Source: Anaerocolumna sp. AGMB13020
GTDB taxonomy: Bacteria; Bacillota; Clostridia; Lachnospirales; Lachnospiraceae
Assembly: GCF_033100115.1 (NCBI RefSeq)
Contig: NZ_CP136910.1
Location: 4,219,001 to 4,283,000 of the forward strand
Length of the DNA: 64,000 nt
Direction: 5' to 3'
The translations under genes were made by a program, and so were the position numbers. The notes under the pieces were generated by a model. The model was not told the origin of the DNA, made no database searches, and saw only the letters and a program-made list of their open reading frames with translations. Below are positions 62,907 through 64,000 of this stretch, in pieces; position 1 is the first letter of the stretch; every line of letters starts with the position of its first letter.

Positions 62907-64000
62907 TTAAGCCCTTATATCAAAATGATACCGCTTCTCCTGTGAGTTCTCCGCAGAGGTTTCTCCAGAGGAATAAAGATTACCGGACAGAATGTCTTCG
63001 GAAGGAGATGGGGTGCTCGCTCTGTCATAAAATTCGGTGGATACCTGATAACCTTTCGTACTCAGCTTCTTTTCCAGGGCTTCCATGTGTGTGGATAACA
63101 AATGAAGTACATCTTTGTCTTCTAGATAGAAGGTATTCTTTAGGTGATTACTTGTCAGTTCAACGGATACATCCAGGGGTCCCAAATGTTCCATATTAAG
63201 ATGAAGAACTATCTTCACACCCTTTGTTATATCCAGCTCTGATTTCTTGTTTGAGTATACATAAAGCTCACTGTCCGTGAACTGGTTCTTTAACTTTACC
63301 GGCAGCTGTAAAAATGAAAACATATTCTGGAACATATTCATATACTGCACCGTGTCCGTCATATGGGAAAGCTGTGTGGTAAGAGATGGCATTTCATGAA
63401 ACATACCCTGTTCTGCGATAGAATTCAATTCGTTTAACTGTTTCAGAAGGCTTTCATAATGAGAACTTAAGGGGGAGGGTTTGTTTAAGTCCTCCGGGGT
63501 CAGAGTCCAGTCGGATAATAGCTTGGAATTCAGTAAGGCATGAAACTCTTTGGAGGAGAGCAGCTTCTCGCTGGATTCGGCAGGCTGTGACACCAGCTCT
63601 TCTGTAAGAGAGGGAGTCAAAAAGCTTAAAAGGTCCCTGGCGGAAATACTTCCGTCCATAACACCGTTATTGATGGAAGAAGGAAGATTATCTGAGCCAA
63701 GCAGATTTGTTAACATAATCAGAAGATTTCCTCTATCCTGGGCAGGCAACAGTTCTTTTAGCAGTGTTTTGTTATCTGAAGCGGAGATTGAAAGCAGCTT
63801 ATCCATTATATCTGATGCCGGTTGTTTTACCTCCAGCGGGTCAAGCAGGGAATAAGCTTTCAATATATTGGTCAGCTCAGTTGCCTGTACAGTGTCTAGG
63901 GTGCCATTTAATACGTTGTTGATTACCTCCGGAGAGATTAGGTTAGTGGGAAGTGTCTTAAGACTCTCAGCCAGTTCCGTTCTTTCAGAGAGGTTCAGCA
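62907..64000 (-). CDS. FliK-like flagellar hook-length control domain protein, 5' end outside window
   Basis: The frame is open to the window edge, so the gene is incomplete at its 5' end; over 360 residues are visible. Most of it is a helical, Leu/Ser-rich region without recognisable domains (ILSERTELAESLKTL-type repeats). The C-terminal part fits the Flg_hook domain of FliK: ELYVYSNKKSELDITKGVKI, VLHLNMEHLGPLDVSVEL and LSTHMEALEKKLSTKGYQVS. FliK measures hook length and switches export specificity. In clostridia, similar domain proteins also occur outside the main flagellar cluster, and no other fli gene is seen here, so the role is open. Confidence 0.7.
   Translation of the reverse strand, partial: LNLSERTELAESLKTLPTNLISPEVINNVLNGTLDTVQATELTNILKAYSLLDPLEVKQPASDIMDKLLSISASDNKTLLKELLPAQDRGNLLIMLTNLLGSDNLPSSINNGVMDGSISARDLLSFLTPSLTEELVSQPAESSEKLLSSKEFHALLNSKLLSDWTLTPEDLNKPSPLSSHYESLLKQLNELNSIAEQGMFHEMPSLTTQLSHMTDTVQYMNMFQNMFSFLQLPVKLKNQFTDSELYVYSNKKSELDITKGVKIVLHLNMEHLGPLDVSVELTSNHLKNTFYLEDKDVLHLLSTHMEALEKKLSTKGYQVSTEFYDRASTPSPSEDILSGNLYSSGETSAENSQEKRYHFDIRA

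Overview
The window looks like chromosome from an anaerobic, spore-forming, motile Lachnospiraceae-type clostridium (Lachnoclostridium/Anaerocolumna-like). The reasons are strong GGAGG-type ribosome binding sites, AT-rich intergenic DNA, YesM/YesN plus LplB/LplC-type sugar uptake, the DapL route to diaminopimelate, glutamine synthetase followed by an ANTAR regulator, a T-box-controlled archaeal-type AspRS with GatCAB, motAB, and a Spo0E-like protein. The species assignment is inference; no rRNA or tRNA gene was seen.

Region 1 (1-13.5 kb), carbohydrate use: the 3' part of a GH95 alpha-L-fucosidase-type enzyme, a YesM/YesN two-component system, a BsuPI-domain secreted protein and a PrsA-type foldase lipoprotein on the minus strand, then two ABC permeases and their solute-binding lipoprotein. 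The kinase and regulator probably sense an extracellular glycan and control its import and breakdown. Region 2 (13.6-23.7 kb): a tandem pair of AstE/AspA-like M14-type proteins (one lacking key residues), a decayed alpha-galactosidase 3' end, a DUF1848 protein, a minus-strand operon (MBL hydrolase, GloA-like, LysR), a Spo0E-like protein, an XRE regulator, ferritin and a MATE exporter.

Region 3 (23.9-34.1 kb) is an AT-rich accessory tract of short, mostly single-gene units, nearly all on the plus strand: P-loop kinase-like, histidine phosphatase, MBL hydrolase, methyltransferase, deoxyribosyltransferase-like, two GNATs, VanZ, lipoprotein, XRE, BAAT-like hydrolase and two unknowns. Several units are followed by variants of one short intergenic motif (GAACTTCCCATTATATTTAT), so the tract looks built from cassettes. 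It also holds a truncated flavodoxin-type gene and an apparent ATT start codon.

Region 4 (34.4-56 kb) is mostly core: HtrA-like protease with Ig-like domains, Ca2+/H+ antiporter, motAB, a TrpXYZ-like ABC transporter, an HD-GYP protein, glnA with an ANTAR regulator, dapF, dapL, an S66 LD-carboxypeptidase, then a T-box leader (apparent Asn specifier AAC) driving aspS2-gatC-gatA-gatB, the indirect route to Asn-tRNA. Region 5 (56-64 kb): an IS3-family element, a 34-bp tandem repeat array, a LysM/GH18 protein without the usual catalytic Glu, a methyltransferase, TraX, and the end of a FliK-like gene.

The most unusual layer is non-coding. A ~225-bp near-perfect palindromic element occurs three times (5.7, 15.7 and 56.0 kb) with arms that change together, and the third copy carries the IS3 element at its central loop with a 3-bp target duplication. 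Two unrelated large palindromes (23.5 and 36.5 kb), two loopless palindromes (13.35 and 13.42 kb) and several unrelated short tandem arrays (units of about 16, 17, 34, 40 and 66 bp) lie between genes.
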